From contig CP013703.1 in NCBI GenBank assembly GCA_001563305.1, forward strand, positions 434,001-498,000: a DNA stretch of 64,000 bases, in the 5' to 3' direction. The notes beneath the pieces are model-generated. The model did no database searches and was not told the origin of the DNA. It saw only the letters and a program-made list of their open reading frames with translations. The position numbers and the translations under genes were made by a program. This document shows, in pieces, positions 46,418 through 53,742 of the stretch (positions are counted from its first letter, which is position 1; each line of letters starts with the position of its first letter). The DNA comes from a methanogenic archaeon mixed culture ISO4-G1. GTDB taxonomy: Archaea > Thermoplasmatota > Thermoplasmata > Methanomassiliicoccales > Methanomethylophilaceae.

Positions 46418-46510
46418 TCATTCCTTCTTGGCAGGCACCAGGAACTCTGCGATACCGTATCCGGTACGGCCATCCATGACGGTCTCCGAGATCGTCTCCA
46501 CCAGGAGCAT
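46418..46510 (-). pseudogene. Terminal fragment of the lipocalin-like gene, 30 residues identical to its C-terminus
   Basis: The minus strand encodes MLLVETISETVMDGRTGYGI and ends AEFLVPAKKE plus stop, identical to the last 30 residues of the gene at 53743-54612. Nine of 93 bases differ and all are third-position synonymous changes. The rest of the gene is missing. The fragment is a relic of a paralogous copy. Confidence 0.8.
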
Positions 46511-46518
46511 ATAACAAT

Positions 46519-46559
46519 CTGTGTGAGTGATTTGTTGCACTCACACAGACATCTTTTTT
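46519..46559 (+). terminator. Strong hairpin plus T-run on the plus strand
   Basis: CTGTGTGAGTG (46519-46529), loop ATTTGTTG, CACTCACACAG (46538-46548), followed by ACATCTTTTTT. An 11-bp perfect stem. Probably ends transcripts of the DUF5678/retropepsin pair. Confidence 0.75.
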
Positions 46560-46565
46560 CATTTG

Positions 46566-46605
46566 CTTGACAAAAACATGCAGAAATAACGCTCGTTTTG
46601 TCAAG
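46566..46605. repeat. 10-bp inverted repeat with a 20-bp loop
   Basis: CTTGACAAAA (46566-46575) and TTTTGTCAAG (46596-46605) are exact reverse complements. They lie between a plus-strand terminator and the minus-strand terminator of the TasA-like gene at 46640. They may act as a bidirectional terminator or be the end of a lost mobile element. Confidence 0.55.
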
Positions 46606-46630
46606 TAAAGGAAAGAGGCCCGTAGGCCTC
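46606..46630 (-). terminator. Hairpin terminator of the TasA-like gene at 46640
   Basis: GAGGCC (46615-46620), loop CGTA, GGCCTC (46625-46630). Read on the minus strand it is followed by TTTCCTTT, as in the copy at 45523. Confidence 0.65.
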
Positions 46631-46639
46631 TGAAATGTT

Positions 46640-47362
46640 TCAAGCAGTTGTCTGTGCAGTGAACTTGAACGTCACATCGTTCAATGCCTTGGCATTGAAC
46701 GGAGTATCAAGATCCTTTACGAACGGATCTCCACCGCTGAGAGCAGCGAATATCGTCAACTTTACTACGGAATAGTAGTCGGCACCTGCATTAATGGGCG
46801 TTGCAGTTTGAGCGACAGCATCGTTGCCGGCAACATTGAAAGCAACCAAATCCCCATCAGCAGGCGTAGGAACAACAGCATCTGCCGCGGCCTTAGCGTC
46901 TGATTCAGTAGAACTTGTTCCGACATTGAACTGGGCATAGTAGTTGTACGTAGTCGTATCAAGACCCGTCTTTCCTTCTACAGTTACAATGACGTTGTAG
47001 TTCTGACTGGAGTTATGCTGATCAACAGTGAGATAGACCGTTCCAAGATTTACGAACTTGGTGGTGTATGTTTCTACATTGTTACCAGTCAACGTGTATT
47101 GTGCTTTCTCTGTGTCAGGCACACCATCCGCGGGTTCAGTCGTATCAACAAAAGTTGTCTCGGTGTTGAACTCTACAGATTTGTTAAACGTATTTGAATA
47201 TTTAGGGGCCAAGTCGTTGCCATTCTGTGATATTAAAAGATACTCAGAATTGACAGTGTTGCCCGTGTTTGACGTGCTTGCCATGTAAGCGTATCCGATC
47301 CCCACTGCGAGCAGTGCGATGGCCGCTATGGTGGCGAACAACGTCATCTTTCTTGTATCCAT
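46640..47362 (-). CDS. TasA-like secreted surface protein (orphan copy, minus strand)
   Basis: The protein has 240 residues. It begins with the same signal segment as the copy at 44322 (MTLFATIAAIALLAVGIGYAY), then MASTSNTGNTVNSEYLL. The DNA of the signal part is identical for 79 bp, then the genes diverge. The mature part has Thr- and Asn-rich strands and ends DVTFKFTAQTTA, again the shared terminal strand. Low GC in the mature part contrasts with the GC-rich signal part. The ribosome site is AAAGGAA. Likely a second fibre subunit or a variant of the same fibre. Confidence 0.75.
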   Translation of the reverse strand: MDTRKMTLFATIAAIALLAVGIGYAYMASTSNTGNTVNSEYLLISQNGNDLAPKYSNTFNKSVEFNTETTFVDTTEPADGVPDTEKAQYTLTGNNVETYTTKFVNLGTVYLTVDQHNSSQNYNVIVTVEGKTGLDTTTYNYYAQFNVGTSSTESDAKAAADAVVPTPADGDLVAFNVAGNDAVAQTATPINAGADYYSVVKLTIFAALSGGDPFVKDLDTPFNAKALNDVTFKFTAQTTA

Positions 47363-47636
47363 TTCCTTTGATGTTTCAACGCAATCACATCAGTAGATTC
47401 CTATGTTGTAAGATTGCATAGCTCGCGCTGACGCATCTCCCATCTGATATTCCTGTATCAATCGGAAAACCCAATTTCCTTCCAGACGGTCCATGCCGTA
47501 AAATGGCCTTCGGGCCTGGCCCCGCATGATGCGTAGTTTTAGCGTAGATGGTTGTGACCACAGAATGGATTCGACGGTTCCTCACGCAGGGCCTCTCCGG
47601 TGATACAGAGCATCGGATGCAAGGGATACGGAATTT
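47363..47636. other. Intergenic region between the TasA-like gene and the IS110-type transposase
   Basis: Contains a GGCC-TTCG-GGCC hairpin near 47504-47515, similar to the terminators of the TasA-like genes, and is probably a relic. No gene is recognised. One IS110 end is expected in this stretch but I could not place it. Confidence 0.4.
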
Positions 47637-48662
47637 TCACAGACAGGGATCGAAGTCCCTGCCTGTGCTGAGCAGCGTGAATATCAGTGACAGCATCTTC
47701 CTCGAAGTTGTTATCAGAGCCTTCCTCGCTCCCATATCTTTACACTTTCTCTCATAGTATCTGGTTATCGGCGAATCGCAGTGCCTGATATGCGATTCCG
47801 TGACCCTCTCCATCAGGGACCTCATCATCCTGTCCCCGCTCTTGGTCATATGCCCGCTGCGATTCTTTCCTCCGGAGTTCCTGACCCTCGGGACCATGCC
47901 GAAATAGGAGCAAAGCTTCTCCGGGTCCCGGAACCTTCCGATATCCACGATCATGGACATTATCTGCACCGCGGACTGCCTGGCGATCCCCGGTACCGAC
48001 ATCAGGATCTCCACGTCCCTGGAATCAGGAAGTCTTGATTCAATCTCCCTCTGCACCGATGCCGATTCCGATATCAGGGATTCCAATCTGTCCAGCCTCA
48101 TGATCAGAGTCGGGTCCGATTGAGAACATTCTCTGATGAACCGCCTGCATTTGATCGTCCTGAGATTGGAACATCCTTCTGGGAGGTCCACACAGTTCCT
48201 CGCAAGATGTGATCTTATCCTCCTGATCTCATCCCCGATCTCCGAGGACAGGTCCTCGCGGTACCTGCAGACGTCCTTCAGCTCGCATTGCTCCCTCGAG
48301 GGCATGAACGCCATCTGCAATTCGATCTCCCCCAGCTTCCACAGCCTGAGCATCCTTGCGATGGTGAACGCATCCTTCTTGTCGGTCTTCCTGTCCGACT
48401 GGGTTATCATTTTCAATGCCCTCGCATGAACCACATGCGTCTCGATCCCGCGATCGGAGAAGTACCTGTACGGTCTGTAGGCGTACGTGCCTGATTCCAT
48501 CATGACACAGATTCCCTCACGGTCCTTCCTTTCCAGCAGTTCGGAGAGATCCCATCCTGCATCATCCCTGATGTAGTCCTTCTCCAGCACCGGTTTCCCG
48601 TCGGATGACAGGACGCATGCCGTGATGTTGTCCTTGTGAACGTCCAATCCTATGTATCTCAT
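47637..48662 (-). CDS. IS110-family transposase (DEDD-type, bridge-RNA guided family)
   Basis: The protein has 341 residues. Start chosen at ATG 48662 (MRYIGLDVHKDN), eight codons in from the longest frame. The N-terminal RuvC-like DEDD domain has GLDVHKD, VMMESGTYAY and SDRKTDKKDA. The C-terminal Tnp domain has SVPGIARQSA and NSGGKNRSGH, the region of the catalytic serine. Length is typical for the family. IS110 elements are guided by a bridge RNA encoded next to the transposase. The last codons form a 30-base hairpin (47638-47667) that overlaps the stop. It appears intact. Confidence 0.9.
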   Translation of the reverse strand: MRYIGLDVHKDNITACVLSSDGKPVLEKDYIRDDAGWDLSELLERKDREGICVMMESGTYAYRPYRYFSDRGIETHVVHARALKMITQSDRKTDKKDAFTIARMLRLWKLGEIELQMAFMPSREQCELKDVCRYREDLSSEIGDEIRRIRSHLARNCVDLPEGCSNLRTIKCRRFIRECSQSDPTLIMRLDRLESLISESASVQREIESRLPDSRDVEILMSVPGIARQSAVQIMSMIVDIGRFRDPEKLCSYFGMVPRVRNSGGKNRSGHMTKSGDRMMRSLMERVTESHIRHCDSPITRYYERKCKDMGARKALITTSRKMLSLIFTLLSTGRDFDPCL

Positions 48663-48857
48663 ATTATCAAACCTCGGATACATAGACTGGCGTTACTGAG
48701 ATAATGCGATTGCCGTCAGGCGGTATCGTACCTTGATACAGCAGATTTGAATCTGGAGAGAACGGCCGTTGTCTATACAGCACGATGTTCATCTTGTCAG
48801 TGAACCGCGTTATCTATCCAGCATGGTTTCCTTCTTGACTATAGCGCCATATCTTAC
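48663..48857 (-). ncRNA. Candidate bridge-RNA region upstream of the IS110-type transposase
   Basis: About 195 bp without a gene lie directly upstream of the transposase, where IS110-group elements encode their bridge RNA. The region has moderate GC and short inverted segments but I could not fold it here. The call is by position only. Confidence 0.3.
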
Positions 48858-48905
48858 TGAATTTTAGTGCGTAAATACGCAATAAAATTCATTATAATTA
48901 TATAC
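48858..48905. repeat. 48-bp repeat with 34-bp near-palindrome, upstream copy, before ATPase gene
   Basis: Contains TTTTAGTGCGTAAATACGCA followed by ATAAAATTC; the palindrome centre is GCGTA-AA-TACGC. The right end (TTATAATTATATAC) is the likely TATA element of the ATPase gene, whose ATG is 28 bp further on. One mismatch breaks the palindrome here; the downstream copy is perfect. 46 of 48 bases match that copy. Confidence 0.85.
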
Positions 48906-48932
48906 ACGGCACGGAATATCCAAACCGATAAT

Positions 48933-50198
48933 ATGGAGATCAAGAGGGACAGGTATTTGGAAAAGCTCATGCTCCGCAGATGGAACGGACTCGTGAAGAT
49001 CATCACCGGTATCAGGAGATGCGGCAAATCCTATCTGCTGTTCAATCTGTTCAAGGATGCCGTCATAGCCGACGGTGTGAATCCCGACGATATCATCGAA
49101 GTGAAGCTCGACGAGGTCGAATCCATCCCTCTCAGGAACCCTCTTTCCCTTTACAACCATATAAAGGGGTTGACCTCCGATGGCAAGAGGAGATTTGTGT
49201 TCATAGACGAGATACAGATGGCCATCCGCCCAAGAAGAAGCGATGACGAGACAACATTCTACGATGTATTGAACAGTCTTCTGAACACGGAGTATCTGGA
49301 TGTGTACATAACGGGAAGCAACTCACATATGCTGAGCTCCGACATCCTTACGCAGTTCCGCGGACGCGGGGACGAGATACGCATACACCCCCTATCGTTC
49401 TCGGAATTCTACGCTGCCAAAGGCGGCGACAGATCATCTGCTTACAACGAGTACCTCATGTATGGAGGTATGCCCCGTATCCTGTCGATGAAAACGGACG
49501 GGGACAAGGCGGAGTATCTCAGGGGATTGGTTAAGGAAACCTACATCAAGGATATCGAAGAGAAGCACAGGATAGATCATCCCGAAGCACTCGAAGGGAT
49601 AGTGGACCTGCTGTGCTCCAGCGTCGGATCACTGACCAATCCGAAGGCCATATCCTCCAATTTCGGGGGAGTCAGCGAAGGTACGGCCAGGAAATACCTG
49701 GACTATGTACTGGACGCATTCATGTTCTCCGAGGCCAAGCGCTATGACGTCAAAGGCAAGTATTATTTCACGTTTCCCCAGAAGTATTACTGCGAGGATG
49801 TGGGGCTCCGCAATGCCCGCCTCAATTTCAGGCAATTTGAAAAGACGCATCTGATGGAGAATGTGATATACAACGAGCTCCGCATACGCGGTTTCTCCGT
49901 GGATGTGGGGGTGGTCACTATCAATTCCAAGGATGAGGAAGGGAAATCGATCCGTATCTACAAGGAGATAGATTTCGTCGCCAATAGGATGGACAACAGG
50001 CTCTACATTCAATCGGCCTTTGCCATCCCGGATGAGGAGAAGCTCTTATCGGAGACAGGTCAATTGAAGCGTGTCGGGGACTCATTCAGGAAAATCGTGG
50101 TGCGCGGAGATACATGGAAACGCTGGCATGATGATGATGGGATCCTTCACATAGATGTCATAGATTTTCTCCTCGATGAAAGCGTCACATTGAATTGA
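48933..50198 (+). CDS. AAA-family ATPase with DUF4143-like C-terminus
   Basis: The protein has 421 residues. Walker A ITGIRRCGKS is near residue 20 and Walker B FVFIDEIQ near residue 82. YITGSNSHML follows as sensor. The C-terminal half has ISSNFGGVSEGTARKYLDYV (winged-helix-like) and a tail with IYKEIDFVANRMDN, the reduced nuclease-like core. Start at ATG 48933 (MEIKRDRYLEK) rather than GTG 48867, because the longer frame would translate the palindrome. The gene is flanked by two near-identical 48-bp repeats; the downstream repeat begins exactly at its stop codon TGA. Confidence 0.85.
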   Translation: MEIKRDRYLEKLMLRRWNGLVKIITGIRRCGKSYLLFNLFKDAVIADGVNPDDIIEVKLDEVESIPLRNPLSLYNHIKGLTSDGKRRFVFIDEIQMAIRPRRSDDETTFYDVLNSLLNTEYLDVYITGSNSHMLSSDILTQFRGRGDEIRIHPLSFSEFYAAKGGDRSSAYNEYLMYGGMPRILSMKTDGDKAEYLRGLVKETYIKDIEEKHRIDHPEALEGIVDLLCSSVGSLTNPKAISSNFGGVSEGTARKYLDYVLDAFMFSEAKRYDVKGKYYFTFPQKYYCEDVGLRNARLNFRQFEKTHLMENVIYNELRIRGFSVDVGVVTINSKDEEGKSIRIYKEIDFVANRMDNRLYIQSAFAIPDEEKLLSETGQLKRVGDSFRKIVVRGDTWKRWHDDDGILHIDVIDFLLDESVTLN

Positions 50199-50243
50199 AT
50201 TTTAGTGCGTAAATACGCACTAAAATTCATTATAATTACATAC
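50196..50243. repeat. 48-bp repeat, downstream copy, perfect 34-bp palindrome
   Basis: Copy of 48858-48905 (46/48). The two arms of 16 bp (TGAATTTTAGTGCGTA and TACGCACTAAAATTCA) are exact reverse complements around AA. Direct orientation, 1,338 bp apart. The first three bases are the stop codon of the ATPase gene. Confidence 0.85.
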
Positions 50244-50376
50244 TCAACTTGGTGCTCCGTTGACCGAATCGACCGCCGTCTTCATCCTGTTCGAACAACA
50301 TTCGGTCTTGGACAGTATTTCATCGGCCGTCTTATGGACGATCTGTCCCCGAGTCATTTATGTGAGCACGAAGTAT

Positions 50377-50445
50377 GAAAATCATCAATGATTATTCCGA
50401 AAAAATATCAATAAATTTTCCGAAAAATCATCAATAATAAATACC
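50377..50445. repeat. About 23-bp imperfect tandem repeat, three copies, before the fourth ATPase gene
   Basis: Units start at 50377, 50399 and 50422, each with GAAAA...ATCAATxA. They lie between 14 and 82 bp before ATG 50459 and form a candidate operator array unlike that of the other ATPase genes. Confidence 0.7.
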
Positions 50446-50458
50446 GATGACGATATGA

Positions 50459-51748
50459 ATGGTTATGACGCTGAAGAAGGACGGATACATCCCCAGACTC
50501 ATAGACGATGAACTCAGAAGATATCTGTCGGTCTTCGGCGCAGTGAATATAACCGGGCCGAAATGGTGCGGGAAGACCTGGGCGGCATACAACTGCTGCA
50601 ACAGCGCCACGCTCATCGCCGATTCCAAGGGAAACTATCAGAACCGCAGACTGGCGATGACGGACCCCACGCTCATCTTCAAGGACGATCTCCCCCAGCT
50701 TATCGATGAATGGCAGGACGTTCCCGGTATCTGGGATGCCGTAAGATACAGGATAGATGACGCGGGGAGGAAGGGAATGTACGTGCTCACGGGTTCCGCC
50801 ACGCCTAACAGGGAGGGATTCGTCCATTCAGGCACGGGGCGCATAAAGGAACTCCGTATGGGGACCATGACCCTGTTCGAGAGAGGGATCTCGGACGGAA
50901 AGGTGTCCCTGAAGGGGCTGTTCGGTCATCCCGGGTTATCCTTCGCGACGGGGGATGCGGAACTGAAGGATGTGATCGATTATACCGTCCACGGCGGCTG
51001 GCCGGGTGTGAGGGATATGACCTCTGATGCATCACTGGAGGTCGCCAGAGGTTACATCGAGACCCTGGTCAACAACGACATTTCCTTCGACGGGGTGAAC
51101 CGTGATCCTGCCAAGATGCTCCGTCTCATCCGTTCCCTGGCACGCAATGAGAGCACCGTCGCATCCAAGAAGGCCCTCAAGAGGGATATGACGGAGAATC
51201 CGGACGATCCCGAGATCGCCGACAACACCCTGGACGACTATCTCTCCGTACTCGAAAGGCTCCATTTCACCGATTTCCAGCCCGCCTTCAACCCGAACAT
51301 GAGATCCTCTGTGAGGGTCGGGAAGACCCCGAAGAGACATCTGGCGGACCCTTCTCTCACGGCCGCAGCGATGGGGATGAACACGGAGTCGTACATCAAC
51401 GACCTGAATTCGTTCGGATATCTGTTCGAGGCCCTGTGCGTACACGATATGAGGGTGTATGCGGCGATGTTCGACGGGAAGGTGATGCACTACCGCGACG
51501 GGGACGGGAACGAGATCGATGCGGTGCTGGAACTTCCGGACGGGAAATGGGGAGCGTTCGAGATAAAGACCGGCGCCCACGAGATAGACGATGGTGCCAG
51601 GTCGCTGTTGAAGATGGACAGGAAGATACGCGACCAGGAGAACGGAAGGCCTCCGGAGTTCATGTGCGTGATCTGCGGGATGACCAATGCCGCTTATATC
51701 AGGGATGATGGGGTCTATGTCATCCCCCCGACGGTGCTGGGCCCCTGA
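50459..51748 (+). CDS. AAA-family ATPase with DUF4143 domain
   Basis: The protein has 429 residues. Walker A ITGPKWCGKTWAA lies near residue 30; the Walker B region is LIDEWQDV. VLTGSATPNR is the sensor. The C-terminal part has HYRDGDGNEIDAVLELPDG and AFEIKTG, the nuclease-like D...E-x-K pattern of DUF4143 proteins. Function unknown; the family is multicopy in many prokaryotes. It is separated from the ATPase gene upstream by 260 bp, so they are not an evident operon. The next gene to the right is an IS1 element. Confidence 0.88.
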   Translation: MVMTLKKDGYIPRLIDDELRRYLSVFGAVNITGPKWCGKTWAAYNCCNSATLIADSKGNYQNRRLAMTDPTLIFKDDLPQLIDEWQDVPGIWDAVRYRIDDAGRKGMYVLTGSATPNREGFVHSGTGRIKELRMGTMTLFERGISDGKVSLKGLFGHPGLSFATGDAELKDVIDYTVHGGWPGVRDMTSDASLEVARGYIETLVNNDISFDGVNRDPAKMLRLIRSLARNESTVASKKALKRDMTENPDDPEIADNTLDDYLSVLERLHFTDFQPAFNPNMRSSVRVGKTPKRHLADPSLTAAAMGMNTESYINDLNSFGYLFEALCVHDMRVYAAMFDGKVMHYRDGDGNEIDAVLELPDGKWGAFEIKTGAHEIDDGARSLLKMDRKIRDQENGRPPEFMCVICGMTNAAYIRDDGVYVIPPTVLGP

Positions 51749-51927
51749 ACGCGATCGGCCTTACCCTCGCCCCCCGGTTCAGGTCTGGTAGGTTAGATTC
51801 ATCTCGCTTGCTAACTCATGCATTAGAATTTAGTGATTATGCAGTTATGATGAAAAATCTGTTCTTTGTTTTCTTATATCTAAAAAGTGTATTTGTATAG
51901 CATAAATTATTATTAAAAAGTGTAATT
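51749..51927. other. AT-rich stretch left of the IS1 element with a possible operator relic
   Basis: TAAAAAGTGTA occurs twice in this stretch (about 51881-51891 and 51914-51924), and TAAAAACACTA lies directly after the IS insertion. Together they look like an operator array, now split by the IS, for the ATPase remnant at 53130. The rest has no gene. Confidence 0.45.
51919..51927. repeat. 9-bp target site duplication, left copy
   Basis: AGTGTAATT, repeated exactly at 53100-53108. Nine bp is the typical duplication size of IS1 elements. Confidence 0.9.
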
Positions 51928-51943
51928 GGTAATGTGATACTTT

Positions 51944-52612
51944 TTAGTTGATGTTTTGTCTATAAAGAAAAGACATCAACTCCGTCATCCCCCAAACATG
52001 GTCGGTCAGACCCAATTTCATCGCAGGCGTGACATCCACGCGTTTGCCACCGTTCTCCTTCTTCCGGATCGAAATCGAAGAGTGCGGAAGACAGAGGTTG
52101 TAGTAGCCTTTGAACAGATCCAGACCTGCCTGCACGGCCTCCCTGGATTTACCGAAGGTCACCGTTCTGCGCCTGATCCTCGCATTGAACAGCCTGATCG
52201 TCAGGTTCTGCCTCTCGATTGCCGACGTGTTGAGAAGGTGTTCCGGTACGTCGCCGAAGGCGACATACCGTCTCACCTTCTCCAATTTCTTGCCCAGGCG
52301 GGTCTTCTCCACTACACCGTAGTTGAAGTCAGAATTGGGCTCCAAATGGCTTCCCGGGCGTCCGCGTCCGTTGTTGTACACGCGATAGCTGTACCTCTTG
52401 AAAAGAGTGGTCAGATATGGTCTGTAGCCGTCGGTTACGAAATACGGCATGTGGTTGCGCCTAAGCTTGTCTAATTCGGTGTTGACGATGCGTTCGCAGA
52501 CGGCCTTTCCTCTGCCGTCGGCGACAATACCCAGCAGATACTTTTCGGTGGCACAGAAGGAGGTCCAGATCCAGTCCCCGTCCTCTTTGAAATGGTCCCC
52601 CACGAAAATCAT
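51944..52612 (-). CDS. IS1-family transposase, second frame (InsB-like)
   Basis: 222 residues from ATG 52612. Second and third catalytic residues are visible: Asp in FVTDGYRPY and Glu in NTSAIERQN. WIWTSFCATEKYLLG is the family's core strand. The first catalytic Asp (LQFDELLYTL) lies in the upstream frame, so the active protein must be the fusion made by the -1 frameshift. Frame end is TAA in the terminal repeat. Confidence 0.88.
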   Translation of the reverse strand: MIFVGDHFKEDGDWIWTSFCATEKYLLGIVADGRGKAVCERIVNTELDKLRRNHMPYFVTDGYRPYLTTLFKRYSYRVYNNGRGRPGSHLEPNSDFNYGVVEKTRLGKKLEKVRRYVAFGDVPEHLLNTSAIERQNLTIRLFNARIRRRTVTFGKSREAVQAGLDLFKGYYNLCLPHSSISIRKKENGGKRVDVTPAMKLGLTDHVWGMTELMSFLYRQNIN

Positions 52613-53034
52613 GTTTTTTTTAGAGTATATAAAAGCTCATCGAATTGGAGGCTCTCGGGGGCCACACCCTTCGATTCCAGACTGGCCGAGACCTTAGCAA
52701 CATGCTCTCCGCCGCGTTTCGTACGCTTCTGCACGGTCCTGACCGTGCAGCCGACGATGTCGGCCGTCCTCCGGACGCCAACCCCGTTGGCCTGACAGGC
52801 CATGATCAGATTGTGCTCCTCCTTGGTCAGGTGGGTATGCTCATAAGCTGTGCCAGTACGGTCGTTGAACACGCGTCCGCAGGTCTTACATTTGTATTTG
52901 CGCACGGTCCCTGACTTCGTCTGATAGGTCCCGTTCGCTATGATGTTCTGCTCCCCGAGTCTGCCGAAATTCCTGCATTCCTCGTTCGGGCACGAGATCT
53001 CCAAGAACTTCTGTTTAGGCCCTCTTTCTCCCAT
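52609..53034 (-). CDS. IS1-family first frame (InsA-like, zinc-finger and helix-turn-helix)
   Basis: 141 residues from ATG 53034 (MGERGPKQKF), with a likely zinc finger (SCPNEEC, then YKCKTCGRVF) and a helix-turn-helix (GVGVRRTADIVGCTVRTVQK). It ends ...LQFDELLYTLKKT. The catalytic Asp is in this frame. Alone it would act as a DNA-binding repressor, as InsA of IS1 does. ATGs further upstream are also possible starts. Confidence 0.85.
   Translation of the reverse strand: MGERGPKQKFLEISCPNEECRNFGRLGEQNIIANGTYQTKSGTVRKYKCKTCGRVFNDRTGTAYEHTHLTKEEHNLIMACQANGVGVRRTADIVGCTVRTVQKRTKRGGEHVAKVSASLESKGVAPESLQFDELLYTLKKT
52612..52625 (-). promoter_or_regulatory. Programmed -1 frameshift site of the IS1 element
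   Basis: On the minus strand eight A are followed by CATGA. In frame the reading is CTA AAA AAA ACA TGA; slipping one base back on A AAA AAC gives CTA AAA AAA AAC ATG ATT and continues into the second frame. The slippery A-run and the TGA right after it are the IS1 arrangement. Confidence 0.8.
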
Positions 53035-53099
53035 CTTGATCATCATAAACGATATGGGAGTATAAATATAAAATATCAACTAAAAAGTATCACATTACC

Positions 53100-53108
53100 A
53101 GTGTAATT
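53100..53108. repeat. 9-bp target site duplication, right copy
   Basis: AGTGTAATT, exact copy of 51919-51927. Confidence 0.9.
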
Positions 53109-53129
53109 TAAAAACACTAAATATGAAAA

Positions 53130-53552
53130 GCGTCACTCAGGCCGTTCTTTTCTGATACGGGGATCCTCTGTTCCAAAGCAGAGGTGCCGTTCAAAATGGT
53201 GGCCACGGGAAGAGCGAGCGATAGGTTCAGAGGTGTGATGGCGGAGAACTATGTGGCGCAATCGCTGACCGCGAACGACATCAACGTATATTACTGGAAC
53301 CCGGACCAATATACGGAAGTGGACTTCATAATCCAGGATTCGGACGGAGAGGTCGTACCGATAGAGGTGAAATCGGGCGATCGTACGAATTCCAAAAGTC
53401 TTGCAAAACTGCGGGACAAGTATTCGCCGAGATCCTCGATAAGGCTCTCGTCAAAGAACTTCGGATCGGAGGACGGCCTGTATTCCATACCCCTGTATGC
53501 GGCATTCTGTATCGACGGGAATTGGGCGAAGAAGGTTGCGGACAGTAAGTGA
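53130..53552 (+). pseudogene. C-terminal remnant of an AAA/DUF4143 ATPase
   Basis: The frame opens at about 53130 with no start codon in the right place. It reads SDTGILCSKAEVPFKMVATG, then RFRGVMAENYVAQSL and TEVDFIIQDSDGEVVPIEVK, and ends at TGA 53552. These are the C-terminal motifs of DUF4143 proteins, ending in the nuclease-like D...E-x-K core. The P-loop half is missing. A second, shorter copy is at 45161. The element upstream was hit by IS1, possibly in its operator. Confidence 0.82.
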
Positions 53553-53674
53553 CAACTGGTATTCTGAATCTAGAGAAGGTAGTCGTTGCCTGTACAGCAC
53601 GATGGCTACGTCACACGCAGCCGCAATACGGGACTTGTCCTGACTGTTGTTATTATCGTAAGATATCGTATTTT

Positions 53675-53700
53675 AAAGTGAGTCTGAGTCCTCACAAAAG
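53675..53700 (-). promoter_or_regulatory. Relic promoter element shared with the second DUF5678 pair
   Basis: On the minus strand GTGAGGACTCAGACTCAC is followed by TTTAAAATACG. The promoter of the DUF5678 gene at 60305 has GTGACGGCTCGGACTCAC followed by TTTTATATTC: 15 of 18 bases match, at the same distance from a TATA-like element. Nothing downstream of this copy is a DUF5678 gene. Confidence 0.4.
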
Positions 53701-53742
53701 TGAAGCGATCATTAATGAAAGGAGGGGGAAACCCCTCTGGTT

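Larger units (their letters stand above)
51928..53099 (-). mobile_element. Complete IS1-family insertion sequence (1,172 bp)
   Basis: The ends are perfect 25-bp inverted repeats (51928-51952 and 53075-53099), beginning GGTAATGTGATAC at the left. A 9-bp direct repeat AGTGTAATT flanks it. Two overlapping frames encode the transposase, joined by a -1 frameshift at an A8 run. The element appears intact, hence recently moved. Confidence 0.92.

Noticed and set aside
47385-47585. 66-codon minus-strand frame
   Set aside because: No ribosome site or similarity; lies in an intergenic region with terminator relics.
48766-53604. 22-base near match CGTTGYCTRTACAGCACGATG at 48766 and 53583 as IS110 ends
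   Set aside because: Three mismatches and no support for an element end at either place.
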